Source of the DNA: Lachnospiraceae bacterium
GTDB lineage: Bacteria > Bacillota > Clostridia > Lachnospirales > Lachnospiraceae
Length of the DNA stretch: 64,000 bases
NCBI GenBank assembly: GCA_017431515.1
Contig: JAFRKV010000040.1
Coordinates: 62,001-126,000, forward strand
Direction: 5' to 3'
The first letter of the stretch is position 1. Each line of letters starts with the position of its first letter. Shown here in pieces: positions 17,428 to 29,341 of the stretch. Made by a program: the position numbers and the translations under genes. The notes beneath the pieces were generated by a model. The model ran no database searches and was not told where the DNA came from. It was given only the letters and a program-made list of their open reading frames with translations.

Positions 17428-18999
17428 TCAGAAGCCTCCCATTGCGCCACGCTGACCCATCATCATCATCATATCATTCAGCGAGGAATCCGTTTTCGGC
17501 ACAAGGACCTCCATCCCCTCTTCCAGTTCATCACTGATGACTTCTATGTAGTATGCGCTTTCAATCCCCTTTTCCACGGGCACTTTTTTCGTATTCATGG
17601 CAATGGCGGGATTTGTTGAAGATTCCTGTCCCTTTTGCGGAGGCATCATGCCGGGACCCGAGCCTTTTCCGTTCTTTTGACCCGATGACGATCCCTCTTT
17701 TTCCGGCGCTTTATCCCCGGCCGGATCTTCCTCTGCGGACGCTGCATCCATCACCGGCGCAGCATCCTGATCCACCACTTCCACATAAGCGTTTCCTTCT
17801 TCATCCGTTTGCACGGCATCATAGGGAACCGTCAGCACATGATCCTTTTCCTCTGTCACAATACTCGTTTTCGCGGTCATATCCAGCTTGAAAACATCGT
17901 TCTGATCCTCCAGTGAGATCCGAACCTCATAGGTGACATCCTGAGAGGAACTGCTGCCAAGAGAAGAGGATCCGCCGGAACTGCTGCTGCTTCCTGAATT
18001 GGAGGTGGATCTTGGCGCGATCGAAATCACTTTCCCCGCAAATTCCGTATCACCCGTGGCATTTGTCCGGATCACAACCCGCTGGCCTTCCTGGATCTTT
18101 CCCACATCGTATTCATCCACTTTAGCGGAAACCTCATACCGGCTGATATCGTCAATGACCGCGATCGTGCCGCCGGAATAAGTATCACCCGCCGCAACGC
18201 CGACAGAAGTCACCACGCCGGAAATCGGCGCTGTAACCTGACTTTTTTCCATGTCTTCTTTTGCGTTTTCCACGGATTGTTCTGCCGAATTGTTTTCATT
18301 TTTGATCCTGGCCAGCTTAAGATCATATTCTGCTTTCTCAATCGCCTCCTGCAGTTTTACTTTCTGGCTTTCCAGATTATCCAGGGCCTGATCGTAGGTG
18401 TTGAAAGCGTTATTGGCATTGGTCTCTGCCGTATAAAGGGAGGAATGGTTCTGTTCCGTCGGATTGTTCTCATAAGTCGTTCTGGCATTTTGAAGGTTGA
18501 CACCGGCCACTTCATAGTCATGCCGCGCGCGGTCAATCGCCCCCTCCAGATTCGAAATCTCGCGCTGATACTCGTTTTGGGCATCTGCCAGGGCCTGTTC
18601 CGCGGATTCCACATTATAAGCGGTCGTCAGACTGTTTTCCGCATCCGAATTTTTGGCGTTGTCCAGCTTTTCCTCCAGTGTCTTTGTTTCAAATTCACAC
18701 AGCACATCGCCTTCTGATACGGTATCTCCCACTTCCACCAGTACGTTTTCCACAACCACACCGGATAATGTGGATTTCACGGTCTGCTCCTCCGCGCCGA
18801 CGATGGTTCCCGTGGCGGACACTGTGCTCACCAGATCCCGGTACTCCACGGTAGCGGTCTCCGTGGAAGTCATATTTTCAAGCATTGCCATGGCTTTTTT
18901 CCGGAGATTTGCGATCCCTGCAATGATCAGGATCACGATCGCGGCAATAATGCAAAGCGCAATGATCCATTTTTTCTTCTTTTTCTTTTTGGCATCCAT
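17428..18999 (-). CDS. HlyD-family periplasmic-adaptor-like protein of the MacB-type exporter
   Basis: The 523-residue protein has a Lys-rich N-terminus (DAKKKKKKK) and one membrane anchor. It then has a half-lipoyl barrel segment (TVKSTLSGVVVENVLVEVGDTVSEGDVLCEF), a long alpha-helical hairpin (about 115-230), the second lipoyl half (QVTAPISGVVTSVGVAAGDTYSGG) and a beta-barrel region. A Ser/Gly-rich insert (SNSGSSSSSGGSSSLGSSSS, about 325-345) and a disordered Gly/Lys-rich stretch near 440-475 are present. The C-terminus is Met-rich (MMMMMGQRGAMGGF). In a Gram-positive the adaptor probably assists MacB-type efflux at the outer face of the membrane. The start at 18999 has AAAGGA upstream. Confidence 0.88.
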   Translation of the reverse strand: MDAKKKKKKKWIIALCIIAAIVILIIAGIANLRKKAMAMLENMTSTETATVEYRDLVSTVSATGTIVGAEEQTVKSTLSGVVVENVLVEVGDTVSEGDVLCEFETKTLEEKLDNAKNSDAENSLTTAYNVESAEQALADAQNEYQREISNLEGAIDRARHDYEVAGVNLQNARTTYENNPTEQNHSSLYTAETNANNAFNTYDQALDNLESQKVKLQEAIEKAEYDLKLARIKNENNSAEQSVENAKEDMEKSQVTAPISGVVTSVGVAAGDTYSGGTIAVIDDISRYEVSAKVDEYDVGKIQEGQRVVIRTNATGDTEFAGKVISIAPRSTSNSGSSSSSGGSSSLGSSSSQDVTYEVRISLEDQNDVFKLDMTAKTSIVTEEKDHVLTVPYDAVQTDEEGNAYVEVVDQDAAPVMDAASAEEDPAGDKAPEKEGSSSGQKNGKGSGPGMMPPQKGQESSTNPAIAMNTKKVPVEKGIESAYYIEVISDELEEGMEVLVPKTDSSLNDMMMMMGQRGAMGGF

Positions 19000-19004
19000 G
19001 AAGA

Positions 19005-19568
19005 CTATCCTTTCTCCCATTCCGAAATTGCCGTTTCATAGAGATCGTTTCCTTCGGCGTCGATCACGACGATCGCCGGAAAATCCTCAATTTCTATGCG
19101 CCGGAGTGCTTCCGCGCCCAGATCCTCATAACACAGCACCTCTGCTTTTTTGATGCACTTGGAAAGCAGTGCGCCGGCGCCGCCGACAGCAGCAAAATAG
19201 ACGGCTCCGTTCCGTTTCATCGCATACTTGACTTCCTGAGAGCGTTTCCCCTTTCCGATCATGGCGCGTAACCCCAGATCCAGAAGCTCCGGTGTATAGG
19301 CATCCATTCTGGTGGCTGTGGTGGGTCCCGCCGATCCGATGGCATGACCCTCCCTTGCGGGTGAAGGCCCCATATAATAGATGGTGGCTCCTTTAAGATC
19401 CACCGGCAAAGGGATTCCCTGATCCAATGCCTCCTTCAGCCGCTTATGGGCAGCATCCCGCGCCACATAGCAGGTGCCTGTCAATGTGACGGTATCTCCA
19501 CTTTTCAGTTTTTTTACATCTTCTTCCGATAAGGGAAGTTTTAAATTCATATTGGACATGGTGTTCAT
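19005..19568 (-). CDS. Fumarate hydratase class I, beta subunit (C-terminal domain)
   Basis: The 187-residue protein matches the TtdB/FumA C-terminal domain: LTGTCYVARDAAHKRL, YYMGPSPAREGHAIGSAGPTTATRMD and MIGKG. The S-x-GPTTxxRMD segment contributes to substrate binding in class I fumarases and L-tartrate dehydratases. With the alpha subunit at 21317-22168 it should interconvert fumarate and malate. L-tartrate specificity cannot be excluded, but the lack of tartrate genes argues for fumarase. The two subunits are separated here by a gene on the opposite strand, which is unusual. The gene reads directly into the HlyD/MacB genes downstream. Confidence 0.88.
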   Translation of the reverse strand: MNTMSNMNLKLPLSEEDVKKLKSGDTVTLTGTCYVARDAAHKRLKEALDQGIPLPVDLKGATIYYMGPSPAREGHAIGSAGPTTATRMDAYTPELLDLGLRAMIGKGKRSQEVKYAMKRNGAVYFAAVGGAGALLSKCIKKAEVLCYEDLGAEALRRIEIEDFPAIVVIDAEGNDLYETAISEWEKG

Positions 19569-19657
19569 TTTATCATAAATTTGACAGAAAAAAGTGAAAA
19601 AAAAATGAAATAATGATAAAATATCCCTATGATTGTTCTGGAGGAGTGCCTTTTGTT

Positions 19658-21223
19658 ATGACAAATACGGAAAAACCCAAACAGCCCAAAAGCCTTTTGC
19701 GTAAGATCTCATTGATGTTTTTCATCTATACCGTGATTGTGCTGCTGGTGACCGGTGTGAGCACCTATGTCAGTCAGCTCAATATCTATCGTCAGCAATG
19801 TGAAAAGGATATCCGCAACATCGGTCAGTATCTTTCGACCCTGATGGCAGACGACGGTGAAGACTTCAAGACCTATCAGCAGTATTACATGGACCACTGC
19901 AATGAAGTCAATATCCCCTATGATTTTGATGAATACCAGACTGCTTTGGATCACTTCTGGGAATTATATGAGAAGGAATATCCGGGACAGGCTTTCGGCG
20001 TGGATGTAAAGTTTAAGGATCTTTCCCCGGAGGTTAAGGAAGCTTATTTTATTTATTTCCATGAATACTGGCTGCTGGCGTTTGAAAAAGCCAGAGAGGC
20101 ATTCAATATCCCCTACAGTTATTATCTCGTGATGAAGCCGGACAATTATGACGTGGTCTACATGATCGACGGAGAACGGACAGAGAAGATCGTAAACAAC
20201 AATTCCTATCTCTATCTGGGTGATGAGTATTATAATGACCCGGAAAAATACAAGATTCTCTGGGATACCTGGTTCACAGGGCAGACGCAGAACGGCTTTA
20301 TGGAATTTGATAATTTCTGGGGACATACCTACGCCTACTATACGCCGCTTGTCATTGACGGGGAGACCATGGGAATCGTCGCAACCGAAATTGATGTGGC
20401 AACTGTCAATCACGAGATTTTGATGAATACGCTTCGTCAGCTTCTCAGTATCATGGCAATCATCTGCTGCGGCAATATTCTGATCATGCTCGCGATCTAC
20501 CATCTGTTCCTGAAGAAGACAAAGGCGTTGGAACGTGAGGTTCGACGGTATTCCGAAGAAAAAGATGTCATGATCGCCGCACAGATTGAAAACGATTTTG
20601 CGGGCAACGATGAGATTTCTTCCCTCGGACACCAGTTTGCCTCCATGATTCTGGAAATCGACACCCATATCAAGAACCTGATCCAGACTTCCAAAAAACT
20701 GGAAGACACAAGACAGAAAGCCAATGCCATGAATGAGCTTGCAAACAAGGATGCGCTCACCGGCATTCGCAACAAAAATGCTTACGATAAGGAAGTCTCT
20801 GTCATCGAGCAGGAAATGGTACACGGAAAAAGTGAATTCGGCGTCGCCATGGTGGATATGAATTTCCTAAAGCGAATCAATGACACCTACGGGCATGACA
20901 AAGGAAATCTTGCCATTCAAAAGCTCTGCAAACTGGTTTGCGACACGTTTGCGCATTCGCCGGTCTTCCGTATCGGCGGAGATGAATTTGTCGTGCTTTT
21001 GAAAGGAAATGATTACCAGAAGATCTCAGAACTTGCCGCTTCCTTTAACCAGGTCGTCGAAAACCCGGATCCGTCAAAGGAAGAATGGGAATGCCCCGGC
21101 GCAGCATTGGGTTACGCCCTCTATGATTCTTCGATTGACAATAATTTTGCTTCTGTATTCAAAAGGGCGGATCAGGCAATGTTTGAGAAAAAGCGCGAGA
21201 TGAAAGCATTACGGGAGGATTGA
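19658..21223 (+). CDS. Membrane-bound diguanylate cyclase (GGDEF)
   Basis: The 521-residue protein has an N-terminal helix (about 17-37), a large extracytoplasmic sensor region (about 40-260, Tyr-rich) and a second helix (about 265-290). A short linker leads to a GGDEF domain with the motif intact at residues 440-444 (RIGGDEF), preceded by DALTGIRNKNAYDK. It should make cyclic di-GMP from two GTP. The product-inhibition I-site (RxxD, positions -9 to -6 before GGDEF) is absent; those positions read FAHS. The start at 19658 is preceded by GAGGAG. It sits alone on the plus strand between two fumarase genes and has a TTGACA box at 19581-19586 upstream. Confidence 0.9.
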   Translation: MTNTEKPKQPKSLLRKISLMFFIYTVIVLLVTGVSTYVSQLNIYRQQCEKDIRNIGQYLSTLMADDGEDFKTYQQYYMDHCNEVNIPYDFDEYQTALDHFWELYEKEYPGQAFGVDVKFKDLSPEVKEAYFIYFHEYWLLAFEKAREAFNIPYSYYLVMKPDNYDVVYMIDGERTEKIVNNNSYLYLGDEYYNDPEKYKILWDTWFTGQTQNGFMEFDNFWGHTYAYYTPLVIDGETMGIVATEIDVATVNHEILMNTLRQLLSIMAIICCGNILIMLAIYHLFLKKTKALEREVRRYSEEKDVMIAAQIENDFAGNDEISSLGHQFASMILEIDTHIKNLIQTSKKLEDTRQKANAMNELANKDALTGIRNKNAYDKEVSVIEQEMVHGKSEFGVAMVDMNFLKRINDTYGHDKGNLAIQKLCKLVCDTFAHSPVFRIGGDEFVVLLKGNDYQKISELAASFNQVVENPDPSKEEWECPGAALGYALYDSSIDNNFASVFKRADQAMFEKKREMKALRED

Positions 21224-21237
21224 GGGGAGGTAAAATG

Positions 21238-21314
21238 ATTTTGGGGAAAAGTGCCATGCGTGTTCCACGCATGGCACTTTTGACCTCAACATCATGTGAC
21301 TTTTCCCCCAAAAT
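21238..21314. repeat. Composite palindromic element A (convergent gene end)
   Basis: A perfect 16-bp hairpin (21247-21262 with 21266-21281, loop TTC) contains the AAAAGTGCCATGCG...CGCATGGCACTTTT motif. A second outer pairing is possible between ATTTTGGGG-AAAAGT (21238-21252) and ACTTTT-C-CCCCAAAAT (21299-21314), so AAAAGT has two alternative partners. It lies between the convergent ends of the diguanylate cyclase and fumarase alpha and could terminate both. Its hairpin and its flank (reverse complement TGTTGAGGTCAAAAGT) are shared with elements at 42584, 41417 and 55747. Confidence 0.8.
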
Positions 21315-21316
21315 TT

Positions 21317-22168
21317 TTAGATTGTTTTTTCCAAATGTCGGTTCACGTGGCAGCATATGTTGACCGCAACCGGTAATCCTGCGATATGCGTGGGGAAAGT
21401 CTCGATCTGAACCGCAAAGGCCGTGACCGTGCCGCCGAGTCCTCCGGGACCGATCCCGAGCGCATTGATCTTTTGCAGCAATTCTGTTTCCAAAGCAGCA
21501 ATATGCGGCAAAGGAGAATGGGATCCCGCCTTTCTGGTCAACGCCTGCTTTGCCATACAGGCCGCCTTTTCAAAATCACCGCCGATCCCGACACCAACCA
21601 CCATCGGTGGACAGGCATTGGGGCCGGCGTCTTTTACGGCTTCCAGAATCACTCTTTTGACCCCTTCGATCCCCTCCGCAGGCTTCAGCATAAAGATTCG
21701 GCTCATGTTTTCACTGCCGAATCCCTTCGGGGCCAAGGTGATCTTTACCCGGTCTCCGGGAACGATCTGCATATGGATGACCGCCGGCGTATTGTCACCG
21801 GTGTTTTCCCGCAGGATCGGGTCTTCTACCACGGATTTACGGAGATACCCTTCTGTATATCCTTGGCGAACACCTTCGTTCACAGCTTCTGTCAAGTCTC
21901 CGCCGGTGAAATGCACATCCTGTCCGATGGAAAGAAACAGTACCGCCATTCCTGTATCCTGACAGATCGGGATCATTTCTTCTTCCGCGATTTGCAGGTT
22001 ATGCCAGAGCTGTCCCAGCACATTCTGTCCGATTCGGGACTTTTCTGTCGTTTTCGCAGTATTCAGACATTCTTTCATGTCCTCTGAAAGGAAATGGTTC
22101 ACTTTGATCGACATTTCCCGTACTGCTGCCGTTATTTCAGAAACGTTGATTTCTCTCGGTTCGCTCAT
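21317..22168 (-). CDS. Fumarate hydratase class I, alpha subunit
   Basis: The 283-residue protein is the iron-sulfur N-terminal subunit of two-component class I fumarase (TtdA/FumA-N type). Visible are [13 protein letters not shown] with the first cluster Cys, [35 protein letters not shown] with the second Cys, and NICCHVNRH near the C-terminus. It pairs with the beta subunit at 19005-19568. Its ATG overlaps the gyrA stop codon (ATGA), so it appears to be translated as the last gene of the gyrB-gyrA run. Element A follows as a probable terminator. Confidence 0.9.
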   Translation of the reverse strand: MSEPREINVSEITAAVREMSIKVNHFLSEDMKECLNTAKTTEKSRIGQNVLGQLWHNLQIAEEEMIPICQDTGMAVLFLSIGQDVHFTGGDLTEAVNEGVRQGYTEGYLRKSVVEDPILRENTGDNTPAVIHMQIVPGDRVKITLAPKGFGSENMSRIFMLKPAEGIEGVKRVILEAVKDAGPNACPPMVVGVGIGGDFEKAACMAKQALTRKAGSHSPLPHIAALETELLQKINALGIGPGGLGGTVTAFAVQIETFPTHIAGLPVAVNICCHVNRHLEKTI

Positions 22169-24768
22169 GAGTCTTCCGAAATCCCGTGCTTTTTTAACAG
22201 TTCTTCTTCGGAAAGGCCGCTTTCTTCATCCCCTTCGTCAGAATCGTCTTCCATATCCTGACCTTCTGCATCATATTCACGAAGCTCCTCCTGATCGGGA
22301 AGTTCCGGCACTTCTGCTTCCAGGATCGCATCGTCTTTCCGTACTTTGGCAAAACTTGCCACCGTCACATCGTTATCCAGATTGATCAGTTTGACACCGG
22401 AGGTGACGCGGCCGGAAAGTGCGGTACCGTTTACCGCAATCCGGATAATGACACCCTCCGTCGTGATGATCATGACTTCGTTATCTTCTTCCACGGCCTT
22501 GAAACCGATGAGATTTCCGGTTTTCTCCGTAATCTTATAACACCTGACACCCTTTCCGCCGCGGAACTGCGGGCTGAACTCCGTTGTCAGGGTGCATTTG
22601 CCGAGTCCTTTCTCCGAAACAAACATCAGAGAACTGCCCTGCACATCCAGCTGCATGCCGATCACTTCATCCTGATCCGCCAGGTTCATGCCCCGGACAC
22701 CCATGGAAGTACGGCCCGTGCTGCGGACATCCCGCTCATGGAAACGGATGCATTGCCCGTATTTCGTCACCAGGAAGACATCCCGGTCTCCGTCCGTCAG
22801 CTTCACCTCGATCAACTCATCCTTATCCTTCAGGTTAATCGCGGCAAGCCCGGTTTTCCGGATATTGCGGAAATCGTTCAAGGGTGTCTTCTTCACGACG
22901 CCACTCTTGGTCGCCATAAAGAGGAACCGGCCGTCCTCGTATTTTTCCACCGGGATCAACGCGGAAATCGTCTCTTCCGGCTGAAGCTGCAGGAGATTCA
23001 CGATGGCAAGCCCTCTGGAAGTCCTGCTCGCCTCCGGGATCTCATAGGCTTTGATCCGGTAAACCCGTCCCAGATTGGTAAAAAACAGGAGATACCGATG
23101 GGACACCGTCATAAGCAGCTCATCGATATAGTCGTCATCAATGGTTTCCATTCCCTTGATCCCGTGTCCGCCGCGGTGCTGCGCCCGGAAGTGATCCAGG
23201 CTCATACGCTTGATGTAGCCGAGCTTTGTCATGGCAATGACGGTATTCGTCACAGGAATCAGTTCTTCCGCGGAAATATCGGAAGAATCAAAGCCAATGG
23301 TGGAACGTCTCTCATCTCCGTATTTGCCTGCCACCTCGGCAAGTTCTGTTTTGATCACCGTCAGCAGTTTTTTCTCATCCGCCAGGATCTCTTTATATTC
23401 CGCAATGGCCTTTAACAGCTCTGCGTACTCCGCCTCCAGCTTCTCGCGCTCCAAACCGGTCAACGCGCGAAGCCGCATTTCCACAATTGCGGATGCCTGC
23501 GCTTCCGAAAGGGAGAAGCGCGCGATCAGACCTTCCTTGGCCTCCTGTGTGGTACGGCTGCCCCGGATGATCTGGATCACCTCATCGATGTTATCCAGCG
23601 CAATCAGCAGTCCCTGAATGATATGCGCCCGCTCTTCGGCTTTATTCAGGTCATATCTGGTACGTCGGGTGATCACATCCTTCTGATGCAGAAGGTAATA
23701 ATTCAGCATCTCATAGAGATTAAGGATCTTCGGCTCTCCATTGACTAAAGCAAGCATGATCACGCCAAAAGTATCCTGCATCTGCGTATGCTTGAACAGC
23801 TGGTTCAACACCACATTTGCATTGACATCCCGCCGCAGCTCGATGCAGATCCGCATACCCTCGCGGTCTGACTCATCTCTGAGGTCTGTTATGCCGTCAA
23901 TCCTTTTATCCCGATGAAGCTCCGCGATCTTTTCGATCAGACGGGCTTTATTTACCATATAGGGGAGCTCTGACACGATGATCCGGCTTTTGCCGTTATC
24001 CATGGTCTCGATCTCCGTGACGGCGCGAACCTTGATCTTTCCTCTGCCGGTGCGATAACTCTCCTCGATTCCCTTTGTACCGAGGATCATGCCGCCGGTG
24101 GGGAAATCGGGGCCTTTTACGATCTCCATCAATTCCGCAAGTTCTGTGGGTTTTTCCTCAATCTGATCGTCAATGATGCGGATCACCGCATCCGAAACCT
24201 CTTTCAGATTATGAGGCGGGATATTGGTGGCCATACCGACCGCAATACCGGTGGTGCCGTTGACAAGCAGATTCGGGATGCGGGAAGGAAGCACGGTCGG
24301 CTCCTTTTCCGTTTCATCAAAGTTCGGCGCAAATTCGACGGTGTCTTTGTTGATATCACGGAGCATTTCCATGGACATCTTGGAAAGACGCGCTTCCGTA
24401 TAACGCATGGCAGCGGCACCGTCCCCGTCCACAGAGCCGAAGTTGCCGTGTCCGTCCACCAGCGGATAGTGGGTCGACCAATCCTGCGCCAGATTCACAA
24501 GTGCTCCGTAGATCGAGCTGTCTCCATGGGGATGGTATTTACCCATGGTATCACCGACGATACGCGCGCACTTCCGATGGGGCTTATCCGGCGTATTGCC
24601 GAGCTCACTCATGGAAAAGAGGACTCTCCTCTGCACCGGCTTAAGACCGTCTCTGACATCCGGCAATGCGCGGCTTGCAATGACACTCATCGCATAGTCG
24701 ATATAGGAGCTTTCCATTGTTTTTTTCAGATCAACGTCATGGATATTGTCAAAAATCGTGTCGTCCAT
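22165..24768 (-). CDS. gyrA: DNA gyrase subunit A
   Basis: The 867-residue protein is the DNA-cleaving subunit of gyrase, with catalytic Tyr123 in [10 protein letters not shown] and a C-terminal six-bladed beta-pinwheel that wraps DNA (GyrA box [10 protein letters not shown] near residue 530). It ends in a long acidic tail. In the quinolone-determining segment [12 protein letters not shown], Ser84 is present. The position equivalent to E. coli Asp87 is Gly88, so the acidic residue that anchors quinolone binding is absent. It follows gyrB by 15 nt and overlaps the fumarase alpha start. ParC versus GyrA: the linkage to gyrB and oriC, plus the GyrA box, support GyrA. Confidence 0.96.
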   Translation of the reverse strand: MDDTIFDNIHDVDLKKTMESSYIDYAMSVIASRALPDVRDGLKPVQRRVLFSMSELGNTPDKPHRKCARIVGDTMGKYHPHGDSSIYGALVNLAQDWSTHYPLVDGHGNFGSVDGDGAAAMRYTEARLSKMSMEMLRDINKDTVEFAPNFDETEKEPTVLPSRIPNLLVNGTTGIAVGMATNIPPHNLKEVSDAVIRIIDDQIEEKPTELAELMEIVKGPDFPTGGMILGTKGIEESYRTGRGKIKVRAVTEIETMDNGKSRIIVSELPYMVNKARLIEKIAELHRDKRIDGITDLRDESDREGMRICIELRRDVNANVVLNQLFKHTQMQDTFGVIMLALVNGEPKILNLYEMLNYYLLHQKDVITRRTRYDLNKAEERAHIIQGLLIALDNIDEVIQIIRGSRTTQEAKEGLIARFSLSEAQASAIVEMRLRALTGLEREKLEAEYAELLKAIAEYKEILADEKKLLTVIKTELAEVAGKYGDERRSTIGFDSSDISAEELIPVTNTVIAMTKLGYIKRMSLDHFRAQHRGGHGIKGMETIDDDYIDELLMTVSHRYLLFFTNLGRVYRIKAYEIPEASRTSRGLAIVNLLQLQPEETISALIPVEKYEDGRFLFMATKSGVVKKTPLNDFRNIRKTGLAAINLKDKDELIEVKLTDGDRDVFLVTKYGQCIRFHERDVRSTGRTSMGVRGMNLADQDEVIGMQLDVQGSSLMFVSEKGLGKCTLTTEFSPQFRGGKGVRCYKITEKTGNLIGFKAVEEDNEVMIITTEGVIIRIAVNGTALSGRVTSGVKLINLDNDVTVASFAKVRKDDAILEAEVPELPDQEELREYDAEGQDMEDDSDEGDEESGLSEEELLKKHGISEDS

Positions 24769-24783
24769 TCAAAATCCCTTCTT

Positions 24784-27827
<3,044 letters not shown>

Positions 27828-27831
<4 letters not shown>

Positions 27832-28037
27832 GTAACGATAAGATAGCTTTCTTTCCTGTATTCAATTTGATCACCGGAAGTCAGTTTTTTCCCGCGGCTG
27901 ACACAAACCTCTCCGTTCACCTTAACTTTCCCGTCGTTAATGACAAGCTTTGCCTCCACGCCGCTGTCTACAGCGCCGCAAAGCTTCAAGGCCTGTCCGA
28001 GTTTAATAAATTCATCTTTGATTCTGATTTCTGTCAT
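27828..28037 (-). CDS. yaaA: S4-domain RNA-binding protein YaaA
   Basis: This 69-residue protein is a single S4-like fold (FIKLGQALKLCGAVDSG, then VKVNGEVCVSRGKKL) of the YaaA/YlxR-neighbour type found between dnaN and recF in most Firmicutes. S4 domains bind structured RNA; the family has been linked to ribosome assembly. It abuts dnaN (the stop of dnaN is at 28038, the start here at 28037) and its stop overlaps the recF start as ATGA, so the three genes are translationally coupled. Confidence 0.93.
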
Positions 28038-29150
28038 TCAGGCATTTCCGTTATTGAAATTGACCGGCAGGATCAGGTAAATGAAGTTCTCTTCCTCATC
28101 TTTGATAAAACAGGGAGCCTTCGGATTAACCATGAACAAACTGATCTTTTCCTCATCAATCACGCGAAGCGCATCAATAAAGAACTTCGGATTAAAGCCG
28201 ATCATGATATCCTTTCCTTCTTTTTCGATATCGATCTCTTCATCCATCGTTCCGATAAAGGAATTGATGCGAAGATTCATTACATCATCTTTGATATCCA
28301 TGATGATGGGCTTCTTATCTCCTTCTTTCACCAGAAGCGTCGCGCGGTCGATACAATCCAAAAGGCTTCTCTTGTTGATATTGATCTTGGTATCATAATC
28401 CGAGGAAAGCATCTGATCAATCTTGAAATACTCTCCTTCTATCAAACGGGAAACAACGGTCGTGCGATCAAAGGTAAACATCACATGATTTTCATCAAAG
28501 TAAAGATTCACCATCTGATCCGTTTCTCCGGGAATGATCTTACTGATCTCCTGAAGCGTTTTCCCGGGAACCACGACTTTCTTTGCATCATAAGAGCGGT
28601 CAAACAGGATCTTACGGATCGCAATCCTGTGTCCGTCCAAAGATACCACACGCATCATGTTTTCTTTGATCTCAAACAATTCTCCCGTCATCATCTTATT
28701 ATTGTCATTGTCAGCGATGGAAAAGATCGTCTGCCGGATGACTTCTTTTAAGGTAAATTGGGAAAGTGAGATCTCATTGCTCTTTTCAATATAAGGAATC
28801 GGAGAAAAATCTTCCCCGGATTTGCCGATAATATTAAATTTTGCCTTTTCACAAGTAATATACGTTTTAAAAGTAGCATCTGTATCGATCACGACTTCAT
28901 TATCAGGAAGCTTCCTGACAATATCGGAAAAGATCTTTGCATCCAACGCAATGATTCCTCTTTCCTGGATTTCCCCTTCAATGACGGTTTCAATCCCAAG
29001 TTCCGTATCATTTGCGGTCAATTTGATCTCATTTGTGGAAGCATCGATCAAAATGCATTCCAATATCGCCATGGTGGTTCTGGTAGGAACTGCTTTTTGA
29101 ACTGTATTCACACCGTTCAGAAGACTTGCTTTGGAACAAACGATTTTCAT
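28038..29150 (-). CDS. dnaN: DNA polymerase III sliding clamp (beta subunit)
   Basis: The 370-residue protein has the three tandem clamp domains typical of DnaN (MKIVCSKASLLNGVNTVQKAVPTRTTMAILECILI at the start, shown here as MKIVCSKASLLNG and TTMAILECILI; LPVNFN near the C-terminus). It encircles DNA and tethers polymerase. The ATG at 29150 has GGAAAGGAG upstream. It lies 190 nt after dnaA, separated by an AT-rich origin segment, and is followed without a gap by yaaA. Confidence 0.97.
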   Translation of the reverse strand: MKIVCSKASLLNGVNTVQKAVPTRTTMAILECILIDASTNEIKLTANDTELGIETVIEGEIQERGIIALDAKIFSDIVRKLPDNEVVIDTDATFKTYITCEKAKFNIIGKSGEDFSPIPYIEKSNEISLSQFTLKEVIRQTIFSIADNDNNKMMTGELFEIKENMMRVVSLDGHRIAIRKILFDRSYDAKKVVVPGKTLQEISKIIPGETDQMVNLYFDENHVMFTFDRTTVVSRLIEGEYFKIDQMLSSDYDTKININKRSLLDCIDRATLLVKEGDKKPIIMDIKDDVMNLRINSFIGTMDEEIDIEKEGKDIMIGFNPKFFIDALRVIDEEKISLFMVNPKAPCFIKDEEENFIYLILPVNFNNGNA

Positions 29151-29341
29151 GATGTTGGGAAGCTCCTTTCCATATATATAATCATTAATTTAATAGACTT
29201 CTTATTAAGGATGGTGAATAAGTGGATAACTCTGTTTTTTGTTCATTGTTCCGCTTATTTTTCAAATAATCATCCCTTGATAACCCTTGGAAAACGATTC
29301 TTATAACAAGTGGATTCCTGTGAAAAAGTTTACGAAAACGT
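29151..29341. other. dnaA-dnaN intergenic region, probable part of oriC
   Basis: This 191-bp stretch is AT-rich. A very AT-rich block (29170-29205, TATATATAATCATTAATTTAA-like) could be an unwinding element. A DnaA box TTATCCACT is present on the minus strand (plus 29221-29229). Weaker box-like sequences surround 29280-29330. In Firmicutes the origin is often split on both sides of dnaA, with unwinding in the dnaA-dnaN gap. The dnaN promoter must also be here. Confidence 0.7.
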
